Below the pieces are notes generated by a model, which did no database searches, was not told the origin of the DNA, and worked only from the letters and a program-made list of their open reading frames with translations. Of a stretch of DNA of 26,878 nt, positions 1 through 7,599 are shown one piece after another. Source of the stretch: Streptomyces sp. MUM 178J (GTDB lineage Bacteria; Actinomycetota; Actinomycetes; Streptomycetales; Streptomycetaceae); NCBI RefSeq assembly GCF_022414575.1, contig NZ_JADWYQ010000061.1, positions 1-26,878 on the forward strand, read 5' to 3'. Both the position numbers and the translations under genes were made by a program. Position 1 is the first letter of the stretch. Each line of letters begins with the position of its first letter.

Positions 1-190
1 GTCAGAGGCACTTTTCGCTTACCTGACCGCCTGTCGGACAGCCTGCTTCATGAAAGCGCGAGGCTAGGGCCTGTCGTCAAACCTCGACCAAGCGACCACC
101 CAGGATCAGGGTTTGTCTGGCCGTCGTAGCAGCAGTTTTGCCGCGGATCCCGGGATGTCTGCAGTCAGAGGGGTGTGTCAGAGTCTGCGC
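1..190. other. Left-edge non-coding stretch
   Basis: No gene is supported here. A minus-strand reading frame ends at 77, but its predicted protein resembles nothing I recognise. Bases 64-80 (TAGGGCCTGTCGTCAAA) resemble bases 1106-1121, where an IS5-like remnant begins, so this may be the end of another insertion-sequence copy. That is a guess from one short similarity. In-frame alternative starts for the next gene exist at 113 (TTG), 155 (ATG) and 173 (GTG). Confidence 0.3.
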
Positions 191-1108
191 ATGCTCGAGA
201 TCGCGGTGCAGACGGAGAACTGGGAGCGGCACGTCCGCGTGTCCGCCGAGGAGCTGACTGGATTGGTCCGGCGGATCGGTGGTGACGGTGACCGGTTCCT
301 GGTGTTCCAGCGGATACCCGACCTGCCTGATGTCTTCGCCCAGGTCTGGCACAAGGCCGGTGGTGACTACACGTTGGAGTACCGCGACGGTGCCGCTGAC
401 CGGCACTTCCAGGCTATGGCCGACGGTCCCGAGGTCGTGATTGCCGCGATGACCGGCTGGGCTCGCCAGGAGGCCGGATGGCACAGTGGTTTGGCTTGGT
501 CGCTGCTGGACATGGGCCCCGCCCGTGAGGTGCCGCCGCTTGACCTAGACGAAGACGAGCGCGCGGAGTTGGAGAAGCGCATCCGTGAGGTGCTGGTCGG
601 CGGCTATGCCTCCCGCGCCGAACTGGCCGAGCTTGCTGAGGAGTACCTGGTCACCAAGGACCGCCGACCCGTGTCGCGCGAGCAGGCGGAGGCGCTGGCA
701 GACCGGTTGTGGCTGGAGCGGGTCGGGGAGCAGGCCGAGTGGCAGTGCGAGACCGACCCTGAGCGGCTCACCCGCGCGTTCACCGCCCTGCAGGAGACCG
801 GTATCACCGCCCGCGAGGACTTCACCTGTTGCCGTAACTGCGGCCAGTCCGAGATCGGTGGAGAAGGCGGGCCCAACGCTCGCGGCTTCGTCTACTTCCA
901 CACCCAGTGCACGGACTCCGCCGCAGCCGGCCACGGACTGATGCTCCTCTACGGCGGCTTCGACGGCTCGTCCGAGACCACTGCAGCCATCGGCCACGAG
1001 GTCGTGGCTGCCCTGGAAGCAGTCGGCCTCCGCGCCGAGTGGGACTATGACCCCGGCCGGGCCATCACCGTCACCCCCCTGGACTGGCGCCGCCGCCTGG
1101 TCGGTTAG
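191..1108 (+). CDS. DUF6891-type protein of unknown function
   Basis: The protein is about 305 aa if started at ATG 191. The frame is open further upstream and ATG 155 is also possible; no strong ribosome binding site decides. The C-terminal half, roughly residues 150-305, matches what I remember of the DUF6891 family of Streptomyces: a CCRNCG cysteine motif, a YFHTQ stretch, an LLYGGFDGS segment, and a conserved DWRRRLVG end. The N-terminal part is acidic and aromatic and looks like a separate small domain of unknown role. There is no signal peptide or membrane segment, so it is probably cytoplasmic. The CxxC could bind metal, but this is inference. The stop codon (TAG 1106-1108) abuts the remnant of an IS5-like element, so the gene lies in a patch disturbed by insertion sequences. 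The function is unknown. Confidence 0.72.
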   Translation: MLEIAVQTENWERHVRVSAEELTGLVRRIGGDGDRFLVFQRIPDLPDVFAQVWHKAGGDYTLEYRDGAADRHFQAMADGPEVVIAAMTGWARQEAGWHSGLAWSLLDMGPAREVPPLDLDEDERAELEKRIREVLVGGYASRAELAELAEEYLVTKDRRPVSREQAEALADRLWLERVGEQAEWQCETDPERLTRAFTALQETGITAREDFTCCRNCGQSEIGGEGGPNARGFVYFHTQCTDSAAAGHGLMLLYGGFDGSSETTAAIGHEVVAALEAVGLRAEWDYDPGRAITVTPLDWRRRLVG

Positions 1109-1124
1109 GGACCGGCGTCAAAGA

Positions 1125-1265
1125 TCACACCCGCATGAGGAGTGAGGCGAGGGTGACGGCTGCCTGGTAGCACTCGGCCGTTTTGTCGTATCGCGTTGCG
1201 ATGCCGCGCCATTGCTTCAGCCTGTTGAAGCATCGTTCGACGACGTTGCGGCGCTTGTAGAGCTG
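1125..1265 (-). pseudogene. IS5-like transposase, 3' remnant
   Basis: About 46 codons encode the C-terminal end of an IS5-type DDE transposase. The clear signature is YKRRNVVERCFNRLKQW followed by RGIATRYDKTA, the conserved region around the catalytic glutamate in Streptomyces IS5-family enzymes. The open frame continues to 1373, but those upstream codons do not clearly match the family, and the DDE aspartates and the 5' end of the element are missing. The remnant cannot be functional. The element's outer end probably lies at about 1108-1124, directly against the stop codon of the preceding gene. Confidence 0.8.
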
Positions 1266-1592
1266 CTTGTTGTTTTCGGCAGGGCGAACGGGAGCCACTC
1301 GGGCAAGGAGAATGAGGGCCACTTTGCTCCGTTCGCGCTGGGGGTGGACACCGTGCACGTTCATGATCGGCAACGAAAACGGGAGCCGCCTCTATCGGGT
1401 GACTTCTGTCGCTGCGGGTCTGGAGCGGAGAGTGTCTGCCATGGGGATACGGGCATGGACCGATATCCTCTGGGTCCCGGGCCCGCTGGTCCGTGTCCCT
1501 GACAGGCGCGGATGAGAAGGGCCCGGCCCTCTTTTCCCTGTGCGAGCCTCGTGTGCGGGAGAGCCGCCGCTCACCTCTCAGGAGCCGGCTGT
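1266..1592. other. Intergenic DNA between IS remnant and DUF6924 gene
   Basis: Nothing with clear coding potential is seen on either strand, apart from the unassigned upstream extension of the transposase frame (to 1373, minus). A GC-rich segment with GGGC/GCCC arms and a short T run at about 1516-1535 could form a weak hairpin, but the stem is imperfect. The region looks like degraded mobile-element DNA. Confidence 0.4.
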
Positions 1593-2072
1593 TCAGAAGG
1601 ACCGGTAGATCCCCTCGGGATCATCGTGGGCCCATGCCGCGTACTCCTCGAAGCCCAGGTTGCCGATACTCAGGTTCGCGTAGACGTCGTGGACTCCTGC
1701 CGGTGTGGTGCGGAACTCGCGGCCGAATTCGGTCAGCTGCTCGTAGTCCTCATCGTCCTCGCAATCCTCGCGGGTCAGCATGGTGACCGCCAGTAGCGCG
1801 TGGTGTTCGGATTGCATGGTTGTCCGGTCGGCGAGGAAGACGACGGCCAGATTCTCGTCGGTGCTGACCGCGGTCAGCACCTCGCCGACGGTCGCCCCTG
1901 CCCAGGCCGGATCGTTGATGAAGTGGACGTGCGCCTCGTACTGCTTGTTGTCCCCCCAGGGCTCGACGAGCGCTGCCACCACGTCCTGCCATGCCGGGTC
2001 GTCGTGGTAGTCGGTCCTGACGACCAGGGCATCGAACTCGTCATGGCCGGTGACGGCGGGCAACGCACTCAT
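1593..2072 (-). CDS. DUF6924-type protein of unknown function
   Basis: This is a 159-aa acidic, soluble protein. Its pattern fits the DUF6924 family as I know it: LVVRTDYHDD and AWQDVVAAL near the start, HFINDPAWAG in the middle, then VVFLADRTTM, HHALLAV, and near the C-terminus VHDVYANLSIGN with NLGFEEYA. No signal peptide or transmembrane segment is visible, and the family has no known function. The ATG at 2072 is well supported by an upstream AGGAGAAGG Shine-Dalgarno sequence. It lies between an IS5-like remnant and the end of an IS21-like remnant, 60 bp from the istB stop, so it is part of an accessory patch. Calling it a standalone gene is safe; any role would be a guess. Confidence 0.75.
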   Translation of the reverse strand: MSALPAVTGHDEFDALVVRTDYHDDPAWQDVVAALVEPWGDNKQYEAHVHFINDPAWAGATVGEVLTAVSTDENLAVVFLADRTTMQSEHHALLAVTMLTREDCEDDEDYEQLTEFGREFRTTPAGVHDVYANLSIGNLGFEEYAAWAHDDPEGIYRSF

Positions 2073-2132
2073 GGATCCTTCTCCTCGGTGACGATCGGTG
2101 AGCGGTGCCGCGACTGTCTCATGGGCTCTCTG

Positions 2133-2951
2133 TCACGCCCCGCGGGGTCGGCGTTCGTCCTGGGTGGCCTGGTAGCGGTAGGACTCGGTCCCGGTCTGGA
2201 TGAGCGTGCAGCGGAAGGTGATCCGGTCGGCGATGGCTGCGCAGAGCCGGGGATCTGCGCAGATCTTGTCCCATTCAGCGAACGGGGAGTTGGTGGCGAC
2301 CGCGGTGGCCTTGCGCTCTTCGCGCTCGTTGAAGATCTGGAACAGCAGCCGGGCGCCCTTCTCGTCCAGGTTCAGGTAGCCGAACTCATCCAGGCAGAGC
2401 AGGTCGACCTTGCTGTAGCGGGCAATGACGGAGGACAGCCGGCGGGCGGCGTCCGCTTCGGCCAGTTCGTTCACCAGGGCCGATGTGGTGGTGTAGCGGA
2501 CGGACATGCCGGACTCGGCGACCGCGGTGCCGATGCCGATCAACAGGTGCGACTTGCCGGTTCCGGAGTCGCCGATGAGCACGAGCGGCCGTCCCTCGCG
2601 GACCCAGGACGGGCTCTTGAGGTCGCTGACCGTCTCGGGCAGCACGTTGGGGTTGCGCTCATAGTCGAAGTCCTCCAGCCGCTTGGGGCGAGGAAACTTC
2701 GCCGCGCGGACCAGCCGCTGCTGGCAGCGGACGTCGCGGTCGACGACTTCGACCTGTAGCAGGTTCAACAGGAATTGCTTGTAGGAGGCTTGCTCGCGCC
2801 GGGCAGTGGCCGCCAGCTCCACGAAGCGTTCCCGGAAGGCGGGAAGCCGCAGGTCCCGGCAGGCTTCGTCGATCAGGACGTCCTCCAAGTCGCCCTCCGG
2901 AAGCGGTATCCGGGTGGGTGGGACCTCGGCACCCGTCTTGGTGGGGCTCAT
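2133..2951 (-). CDS. istB: IS21-type transposition helper ATPase IstB
   Basis: This 272-aa AAA+ ATPase of the IstB/DnaC-like family assists the IstA transposase by forming a DNA-bound ATP-dependent assembly at the target. An N-terminal helical region (about 1-110) is followed by the ATPase core with Walker A GDSGTGKS (about 127-134), Walker B LLCLDEFGYL (about 184-193) and a sensor-like ATNSPF (about 219-224). The length is normal for the family and all ATPase motifs are intact. The start overlaps the istA stop as ATGA, typical of translational coupling. Because istA is truncated, the element is not autonomous, but IstB itself could still be made. Confidence 0.92.
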   Translation of the reverse strand: MSPTKTGAEVPPTRIPLPEGDLEDVLIDEACRDLRLPAFRERFVELAATARREQASYKQFLLNLLQVEVVDRDVRCQQRLVRAAKFPRPKRLEDFDYERNPNVLPETVSDLKSPSWVREGRPLVLIGDSGTGKSHLLIGIGTAVAESGMSVRYTTTSALVNELAEADAARRLSSVIARYSKVDLLCLDEFGYLNLDEKGARLLFQIFNEREERKATAVATNSPFAEWDKICADPRLCAAIADRITFRCTLIQTGTESYRYQATQDERRPRGA

Positions 2952-3319
2952 GCGCTGGTGCCCTTTCTACTCTTCGTGGGGTCGGCGACCGGGGTCAGCA
3001 GCCGGTCGTACTTGCTCATGTCGGGCAACGCGGGCCGGGGATCGGGCGGCAGCCGCCTGGCGTGCAGGGAGATCACCTTCGCCCCCTCGTCGGCCAGGCC
3101 GGGCTTGTTATCCGGGTCGGTGGTGTGGTCGGTGGAGGCTTGGGCGGGATCGGCGGCCTCGTCGAGACCCTGGTTGTCCATCGCCTTGCGGGCCTCGATC
3201 GCCACCAGATCAGTGCTGATCGCGCCCATCCTCAGCACCGATTCCATGCCGGCGATGACCGCCGGGGCAGGAAGCTGGCGGTGCAGCGACAGCACCTCGA
3301 TCAGCCTCCTGGTGCTGCC
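2948..3319 (-). pseudogene. istA: IstA transposase, C-terminal remnant
   Basis: This is the final ~120 codons of an IS21-family IstA. The family-like stretch runs from GSTRRLIEVLSLHRQLP through VIAGMESVLRMG and VAIEARKAMD to a variable tail, ending four bases into istB. The DDE catalytic core and DNA-binding domains, normally several hundred residues upstream, are missing. Homology stops at about 3319, where the frame runs into GC-rich DNA belonging to the DUF2252 remnant on the other strand. An internal GTG or CTG might allow translation of a fragment, but it could not catalyse transposition. Confidence 0.82.
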
Positions 3320-3330
3320 GCGGCGGCGGG

Positions 3331-3888
3331 GGCGTAGGGTCCGCGGGCCTGCCGTCGTACAACATCCTGCTCGAGGGCAACAGCGACGCCCTGGAGAACG
3401 ACGTCGTGATCTATATGAAGCGCGCGCAGACCCCTGCGGTCTCCCGCCATGTCGACGACCCCGCGGTGCGTGAGTACTTCCAGCACGAGGGCCATCGCAC
3501 GGTCATCTCGCAGCGGGCGCTGCAGGCGCACGCCGACCCGTGGCTGGGCTGGACGGAGCTGGACGGCTGCGGCCAGCTGGTCGCCGAGGTCTCTCCGTAC
3601 GCCGTGGATCTGGACTGGTCGGACATCGACGACCCGGCGGAGATCGCCGCGACCGTGGCCGACCTGGGCCGGGCGACGGCCACGATGCACGCGGCGGCGG
3701 ACGACGAGAGCGGGCATTCGCTGGTGCCGTTCTCCACGGAGCGGGCGATCGACGCGGCGGTCGCGGCCGACGAGGACGGCTTTGGCGAGCTGCTGGTCGA
3801 CTTCGCCCACCGCTATGGCGCACGGGCGCGCGCGGACCACCAGATCTTCGTCGACCTGTTCCGTAACGGAAGGATTCCGGGACTGTAG
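3331..3888 (+). pseudogene. DUF2252 protein, C-terminal fragment
   Basis: About 185 codons match the C-terminal part of DUF2252 proteins, kinase-like-fold proteins usually of 400-450 residues. The fragment begins within the conserved GVGSAGLPSYNILLEGN segment and continues with VIYMKRAQTP, a QRALQAHADPWLGW motif typical of the family, and an AHRYGARARADH segment near the end. The N-terminal half, including the usual family start, is missing. The fragment begins exactly where the istA remnant ends, so truncation was probably linked to the IS21 element. A shorter frame with an internal start at 3406 could be translated, but it would lack the family core. I consider it dead. Confidence 0.83.
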
Positions 3889-3924
3889 GAAGGCGGGATA
3901 CTTAGGGACCGCTTATCTGGGGGC

Positions 3925-4638
3925 ATGGCAGACTCACCGGCGATGGACATATCAGGGGTGCAGCTCAGGGGGGTCCGGGCAGCGGTCTTCACGGCGGTGA
4001 CCGTGACGCTGTCCGCGGCCTCCCATGTGCTGCTCTCCGGCGTTCCGCTTCCGCTCGGGACGCTCGCCCTCGTCGCGGCCTGCGTGTTCCTGGCGGCCTT
4101 CGCGCTCTTCGGCCGGGAGCGCGGCTTCTGGCGGATCGCGGGGCTGCTGGTCCCGCTGGAGCTGGCGGCGGACACCGTCTTCACCGCCGGCCAGCACGTC
4201 TGCTACGGCCCGGCCGGCGGGCCGGTCGCAGGTTCGCTGCGCTCGGTCGGCTTGGATGTGCTGTGCGGCGGCGGGGACATGGGCGCCTCGCTGCCGGCGG
4301 TGGCGGCCGCCGACCGGCGTGCGGCCGATCTGCTGCACTCCGCGGACCCCGCGCTGCCCTGGCTGCTGCTCGCCGCCCATGTCTCGGTCGGGCTGCTGGC
4401 GGCGGCCTGGCTGCGGCGCGGCGAGGCGGCGCTGGCCGCGCTGGTCCGGGCGGCCGGCGTACTGGCGTTCCGCCCGCTGCTGTGCGCGGTCGCCGCGATG
4501 GGCGCGGGCTCACTGCTGGCGTCCGTATGCCGGGCTGCACGTCCGCACCGGGGCGAGCCGCCGATGTGCCGCGCCCGCGCCCTGGTGCACTCCGTGGGAC
4601 GGAGGGGACCGCCGCACGCCGTCGCGGCCTGCGTCTGA
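3925..4638 (+). CDS. Polytopic membrane protein of unknown function
   Basis: The 237-aa protein starts at ATG 3925, preceded closely by a run of G. I see about five hydrophobic stretches: roughly residues 17-38, 42-62, 68-85, 140-160 and 168-200, the last possibly two segments. Between the third and fourth lies a glycine-rich, probably extracytoplasmic loop of about 50 residues with two cysteines (in QHVCYGP and LDVLCGGG). The tail after about residue 200 is polar and arginine-rich and looks cytoplasmic. I do not recognise a named family. It sits 70 bp upstream of a membrane-anchored DsbA-like gene in the same orientation. A redox or cofactor-related partnership is conceivable because of the loop cysteines, but that is inference. 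Confidence 0.7.
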   Translation: MADSPAMDISGVQLRGVRAAVFTAVTVTLSAASHVLLSGVPLPLGTLALVAACVFLAAFALFGRERGFWRIAGLLVPLELAADTVFTAGQHVCYGPAGGPVAGSLRSVGLDVLCGGGDMGASLPAVAAADRRAADLLHSADPALPWLLLAAHVSVGLLAAAWLRRGEAALAALVRAAGVLAFRPLLCAVAAMGAGSLLASVCRAARPHRGEPPMCRARALVHSVGRRGPPHAVAACV

Positions 4639-4708
4639 CGCCCCGCGTCCGGCCTTCCCCTCTCTTTCCCACCTCTTTCTTCCACACCCCACACGGAGTG
4701 AATCGATC

Positions 4709-5485
4709 ATGAGTGCACGCAACAGCCAGGCCAACAAGGCGGCGGCCCGCGAGCGGCTGCGCCAGGAGCGCGAGCGCCAGGCCAAGCGGGACAAGGTCCG
4801 CCGTCAGCTGATCGTCGCCGGCTCGACCGTCGCGGTCCTCGCGCTGGCCGGCGGCATCGGCTACGCGGTGGTGCAGGCCACCAAGCCGGGCGCCTGGGAG
4901 GCCGCCAAGGACAAGGAGCTGGTCAAGCCCGCCAACTCGGAGGGCGACAAGGGCACCACCATCAAGATCGGCAGCGGCAAGTCCGTCGTCGACGTCTACG
5001 AGGACCTGCGCTGCCCGGCCTGTGCCGCCTTCGAGCAGAGCACCGGCGAGACCATCAAGAAGGCCGCCGGGGACGACAAGATCACGCTCAAGGTCCACCT
5101 CGGCGACATCATCGACGGCAACCTCGGCGGCAGCGGCTCCAAGAACGCCATCAGCGCGCTGGGCGCGGCGCTCAATGTGAGCACGGACGCGTTCCTCGAG
5201 TACCACTCGCAGCTCTACTCCGCGAAGCACCACCCGGCGGAGACCGCGGACGAGTTCGCCGAGGACTCGTATCTCCTCGACGTGGCGAAGGACGTCGACG
5301 CGCTGAAGGGCAACGCCTCGTTCAAGGACGCCGTGGAGAAGGGCACCTACGACAAGTGGGCGCTGGAGATGATCGACGACTTCAAGAACTCGGAGATCCG
5401 CGGCACTCCCACGATCCGCATCGACGGCAAGGACGTCGACCAGCGGGCGCTTCCCGCGGAGCTGAAGAAGCTCGGCGTCGGGTGA
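4709..5485 (+). CDS. Membrane-anchored DsbA-like thioredoxin-fold protein
   Basis: This 258-aa protein starts at ATG 4709, supported by an upstream CGGAGTG sequence. The first ~33 residues are highly charged and cytoplasmic, and one transmembrane segment (about 34-56) puts the rest outside the membrane. The exported part is a DsbA-family thioredoxin fold with the redox motif CPAC (102-105) in YEDLRCPACAAFE and the cis-proline segment RGTPTIRIDG (231-240). The CxxC and cis-Pro loop argue for thiol-disulfide exchange on exported proteins. The Streptomyces form is usually annotated as DsbA-family or thioredoxin-domain protein. It follows an unknown membrane protein and ends 30 bp before a strong hairpin terminator. 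The family call is firm; whether it is an oxidase, reductase or isomerase is not readable from sequence. Confidence 0.9.
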   Translation: MSARNSQANKAAARERLRQERERQAKRDKVRRQLIVAGSTVAVLALAGGIGYAVVQATKPGAWEAAKDKELVKPANSEGDKGTTIKIGSGKSVVDVYEDLRCPACAAFEQSTGETIKKAAGDDKITLKVHLGDIIDGNLGGSGSKNAISALGAALNVSTDAFLEYHSQLYSAKHHPAETADEFAEDSYLLDVAKDVDALKGNASFKDAVEKGTYDKWALEMIDDFKNSEIRGTPTIRIDGKDVDQRALPAELKKLGVG

Positions 5486-5515
5486 CCGACTCCGCTTAGC
5501 GGTTCGCAGCGCACA

Positions 5516-5554
5516 GCGAGCAGCCCCCCCCCGGACCGCCGGGGGGCTGCTCGC
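5516..5554 (+). terminator. Hairpin terminator after the DsbA-like gene
   Basis: A perfect 14-bp inverted repeat (5516-5529 and 5541-5554, arms GCGAGCAGCCCCCC and GGGGGGCTGCTCGC) with an 11-base loop lies 30 bp after the stop codon. There is no long T tract, as is common for Streptomyces terminators. It separates the DsbA-like gene from phoD. Confidence 0.85.
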
Positions 5555-5659
5555 GCGTTCCGGATGGCCCAAGCGGCAAGCTGTACGGCGACTTACGGCT
5601 CCGCGAATTCTGTCCGGTCCCTCGCCTTCTCGACGTACTGGTCAGTAGTCTTTCCGGCC

Positions 5660-7315
5660 GTGACCCATAGGATTGAGTCAACTCCGAGCCGCCGCACGGT
5701 CGTCAAGGCCGCTGCCGCCACTGCTGTCGTCGCCGCTCCCGCTCTTGCGGCCGCCGCGTCGTCCACGGCCGCGTACGCCGTGGACCAGGGCCCCTCGTTC
5801 CGTCATGGCGTCGCCTCGGGCGACCCCCTTCCCGACGGCGTACTGCTGTGGACCCGTGTCACCCCCACCCCCGACGCCGTTCCGGGCTCGGGCAGGGGGC
5901 CGGACACCGAGGTCCGCTGGGAGGTCGCGGAGGACAAGGGCTTCTCCCGGGTGGTCGCCCGGGGCTCGGCCACCTCCAAGGCGGCCGCCGACCACACCGT
6001 CAAGGTGGACGTAAGGGGTTTGAGCCAGGCGACGGACTATTACTTCCGCTTCCTCGCGGGGAGTGCCGTCTCCCCCGCGGGCCGCACCCGCACCGCCCCC
6101 GCCGCGGATTCCGCGGCCCCGGGGGTGCGTTTCGGCGTGGTCTCCTGCGCCAACTGGGAGGCCGGCTACTTCTCCGCGTACCGCAGGCTCGCCGCCCGCT
6201 CCGACCTCGACGCCGTGCTCCACCTCGGCGACTACATCTACGAGTACGCCACCGGGGGCTTCCCCGCGGAGGACAAGGTCGTCAGGCAGCACGAGCCGAA
6301 GCACGAGATCCTCACGCTCGCCGACTACCGGCTGCGCCACGGCACGTACAAGACCGACCCGGATCTGCAGGCCGTACACGCCGCGCATCCGCTGATAGCC
6401 ATCTGGGACGACCACGAGATAGCCAACGACGCCTGGTCGGGCGGCGCGGAGAACCACACCCCGGGCGCGGAGGGCGACTGGGCGGCGCGCGCTGCCGCCG
6501 CGCGCCGGGCGTACTTCGAGTGGATGCCGGTGCGCGCCTCCACCGAGGGCACGGTCTACCGCCGGCTGCGCTTCGGCAGGCTCGCCGATCTGCATCTGCT
6601 CGATCTGCGCTCCTTCCGCTCGCAGCAGTCGTCGTTCGGCAGCGGCGACGTCGACGATCCGGACCGCACCATCACGGGCCGCGCCCAGCTCGACTGGCTG
6701 AAGGCGGGCCTGGCGTCCTCCGACGCCTCGTGGAAGCTGGTGGGCACCTCGGTGATGATCTCGCCGGTCGCCTTCGGCTCGGTGCCCGCCTATCTGCTGG
6801 AGCCGATCGCCGAACTGCTGGGGCTGCCCAAGGAGGGGCTGGCCCTGAACGTCGACCAGTGGGACGGCTATACGGACGACCGCAAGGAGCTGCTGGCCCA
6901 TCTGACCGAGCGCGGCATCGAGAACACCGTGTTCCTGACGGGCGACATCCACATGGCGTGGGCGAACGACGTCCCGGTCAAGGCCGCGACCTACCCGTGG
7001 TCCTCATCCGCGGCCACCGAGTTCGTCGTCACCTCGGTGACGTCCGACAATCTGGACGACTTCCTCGGCGTCCCGGAGAACACCGTCTCGCTCATCGCCT
7101 CCGCGGCCGTCAAGGCCGCCAACCGCCATGTGAAGTGGGTCGACATGGACCACCACGGCTACGGCGTGCTCGACGTCACCGCCGAGCGCTCGCAGATGGA
7201 CTACTACGTCCTGTCCGACCGCACCGATCCGGACGCGACCGCCAAGTGGACCCGGTCCTACCGGACGCGCTCCGGCACCCAGCGCGTCGAGCGCGTGTAC
7301 CACCCGGTTCGCTGA
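5660..7315 (+). CDS. phoD: Secreted alkaline phosphatase / phosphodiesterase, PhoD family
   Basis: I start it at GTG 5660 (551 aa) because a Tat signal then sits at the N-terminus: [11 protein letters not shown], a hydrophobic alanine-rich stretch and a likely AYA cleavage site near residue 40. The frame is open to ATG 5564, but those codons do not look like protein. A PhoD N-terminal domain follows ([20 protein letters not shown]), then the metallophosphatase core with [11 protein letters not shown] (about 187), [11 protein letters not shown] (about 247), [10 protein letters not shown] (about 313) and [10 protein letters not shown] (about 427). Family members use Ca and Fe and hydrolyse phosphomonoesters and diesters outside the cell; Tat export fits cytoplasmic cofactor loading. 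I see no paired GTTCACC repeats (PHO box) upstream. No adjacent gene looks functionally linked. Confidence 0.93.
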   Translation: MTHRIESTPSRRTVVKAAAATAVVAAPALAAAASSTAAYAVDQGPSFRHGVASGDPLPDGVLLWTRVTPTPDAVPGSGRGPDTEVRWEVAEDKGFSRVVARGSATSKAAADHTVKVDVRGLSQATDYYFRFLAGSAVSPAGRTRTAPAADSAAPGVRFGVVSCANWEAGYFSAYRRLAARSDLDAVLHLGDYIYEYATGGFPAEDKVVRQHEPKHEILTLADYRLRHGTYKTDPDLQAVHAAHPLIAIWDDHEIANDAWSGGAENHTPGAEGDWAARAAAARRAYFEWMPVRASTEGTVYRRLRFGRLADLHLLDLRSFRSQQSSFGSGDVDDPDRTITGRAQLDWLKAGLASSDASWKLVGTSVMISPVAFGSVPAYLLEPIAELLGLPKEGLALNVDQWDGYTDDRKELLAHLTERGIENTVFLTGDIHMAWANDVPVKAATYPWSSSAATEFVVTSVTSDNLDDFLGVPENTVSLIASAAVKAANRHVKWVDMDHHGYGVLDVTAERSQMDYYVLSDRTDPDATAKWTRSYRTRSGTQRVERVYHPVR

Positions 7316-7366
7316 GTGTTCACATTCGGCCATACCGCCGTGTGTTAACAGACGATCACATCGCTA

Positions 7367-7414
7367 CGGCGGGTGGTGCGTTCCGCGTCCCGAATGCGGA
7401 CACACCACCCGCCG
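7367..7414 (+). terminator. Hairpin terminator after phoD
   Basis: A 12-bp perfect inverted repeat (7367-7378 CGGCGGGTGGTG with 7403-7414 CACCACCCGCCG) is followed by TCGTTTCC. It lies about 50 bp beyond the phoD stop codon and probably ends that transcript. Confidence 0.8.
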
Positions 7415-7420
7415 TCGTTT

Positions 7421-7599
7421 CCGCCTTTGTTACGTCCCTTGGCTCAAACCTCCGAACGTCCAGAAGTTTTCTACCGAATAACCCGTTTCACCGCAGGATC
7501 GATTGGGCCAGATCACTTCTCATCGACGTCTGGCATGGCCACGTAATCTCCCCGCCACGACGAGGAAAACCTCGTCCCAACCCCCCGCGAGGAGCCAGC
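7421..7599 (+). promoter_or_regulatory. Presumed promoter region of the metalloprotease gene
   Basis: This 179-bp stretch between the phoD terminator and the protease start has no reading frame of note and is less GC-rich than its surroundings. TAATCT at 7544-7549 resembles a -10 element, but no good -35 lies at the right distance. A GAGGAG Shine-Dalgarno sequence is at 7589-7594. The promoter call is tentative. Confidence 0.4.

Larger units (their letters stand above)
2133..3319 (-). mobile_element. IS21-family element, truncated
   Basis: This is the remnant of an IS21-type insertion sequence carrying a complete istB and only the last ~120 codons of istA, in the usual istA-istB order with an ATGA overlap. 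The 5' three quarters of istA and the left inverted repeat are gone. At about 3320-3330 the sequence switches to a DUF2252 gene on the opposite strand. I could not identify the right terminal repeat with confidence; it should lie between 2073 and 2133. No target-site duplication can be recognised, as expected if one end was deleted. Confidence 0.75.

Noticed and set aside
77..484. Minus-strand open frame ending RQTLILGGRLVEV, possibly a transposase C-terminus
   Set aside because: It is antisense to the DUF6891-type gene over most of its length, and I cannot match its end to any transposase family.
1516..1540. Terminator for the DUF6924 gene
   Set aside because: The GGGC/GCCC stem is short and mismatched, and the T run lies on the wrong side for minus-strand transcription.
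4181..5572. Long minus-strand open frame (463 codons)
   Set aside because: It is the antisense shadow of the membrane protein and DsbA-like genes, rich in Arg, Val and Leu, with no motif or ribosome binding site.
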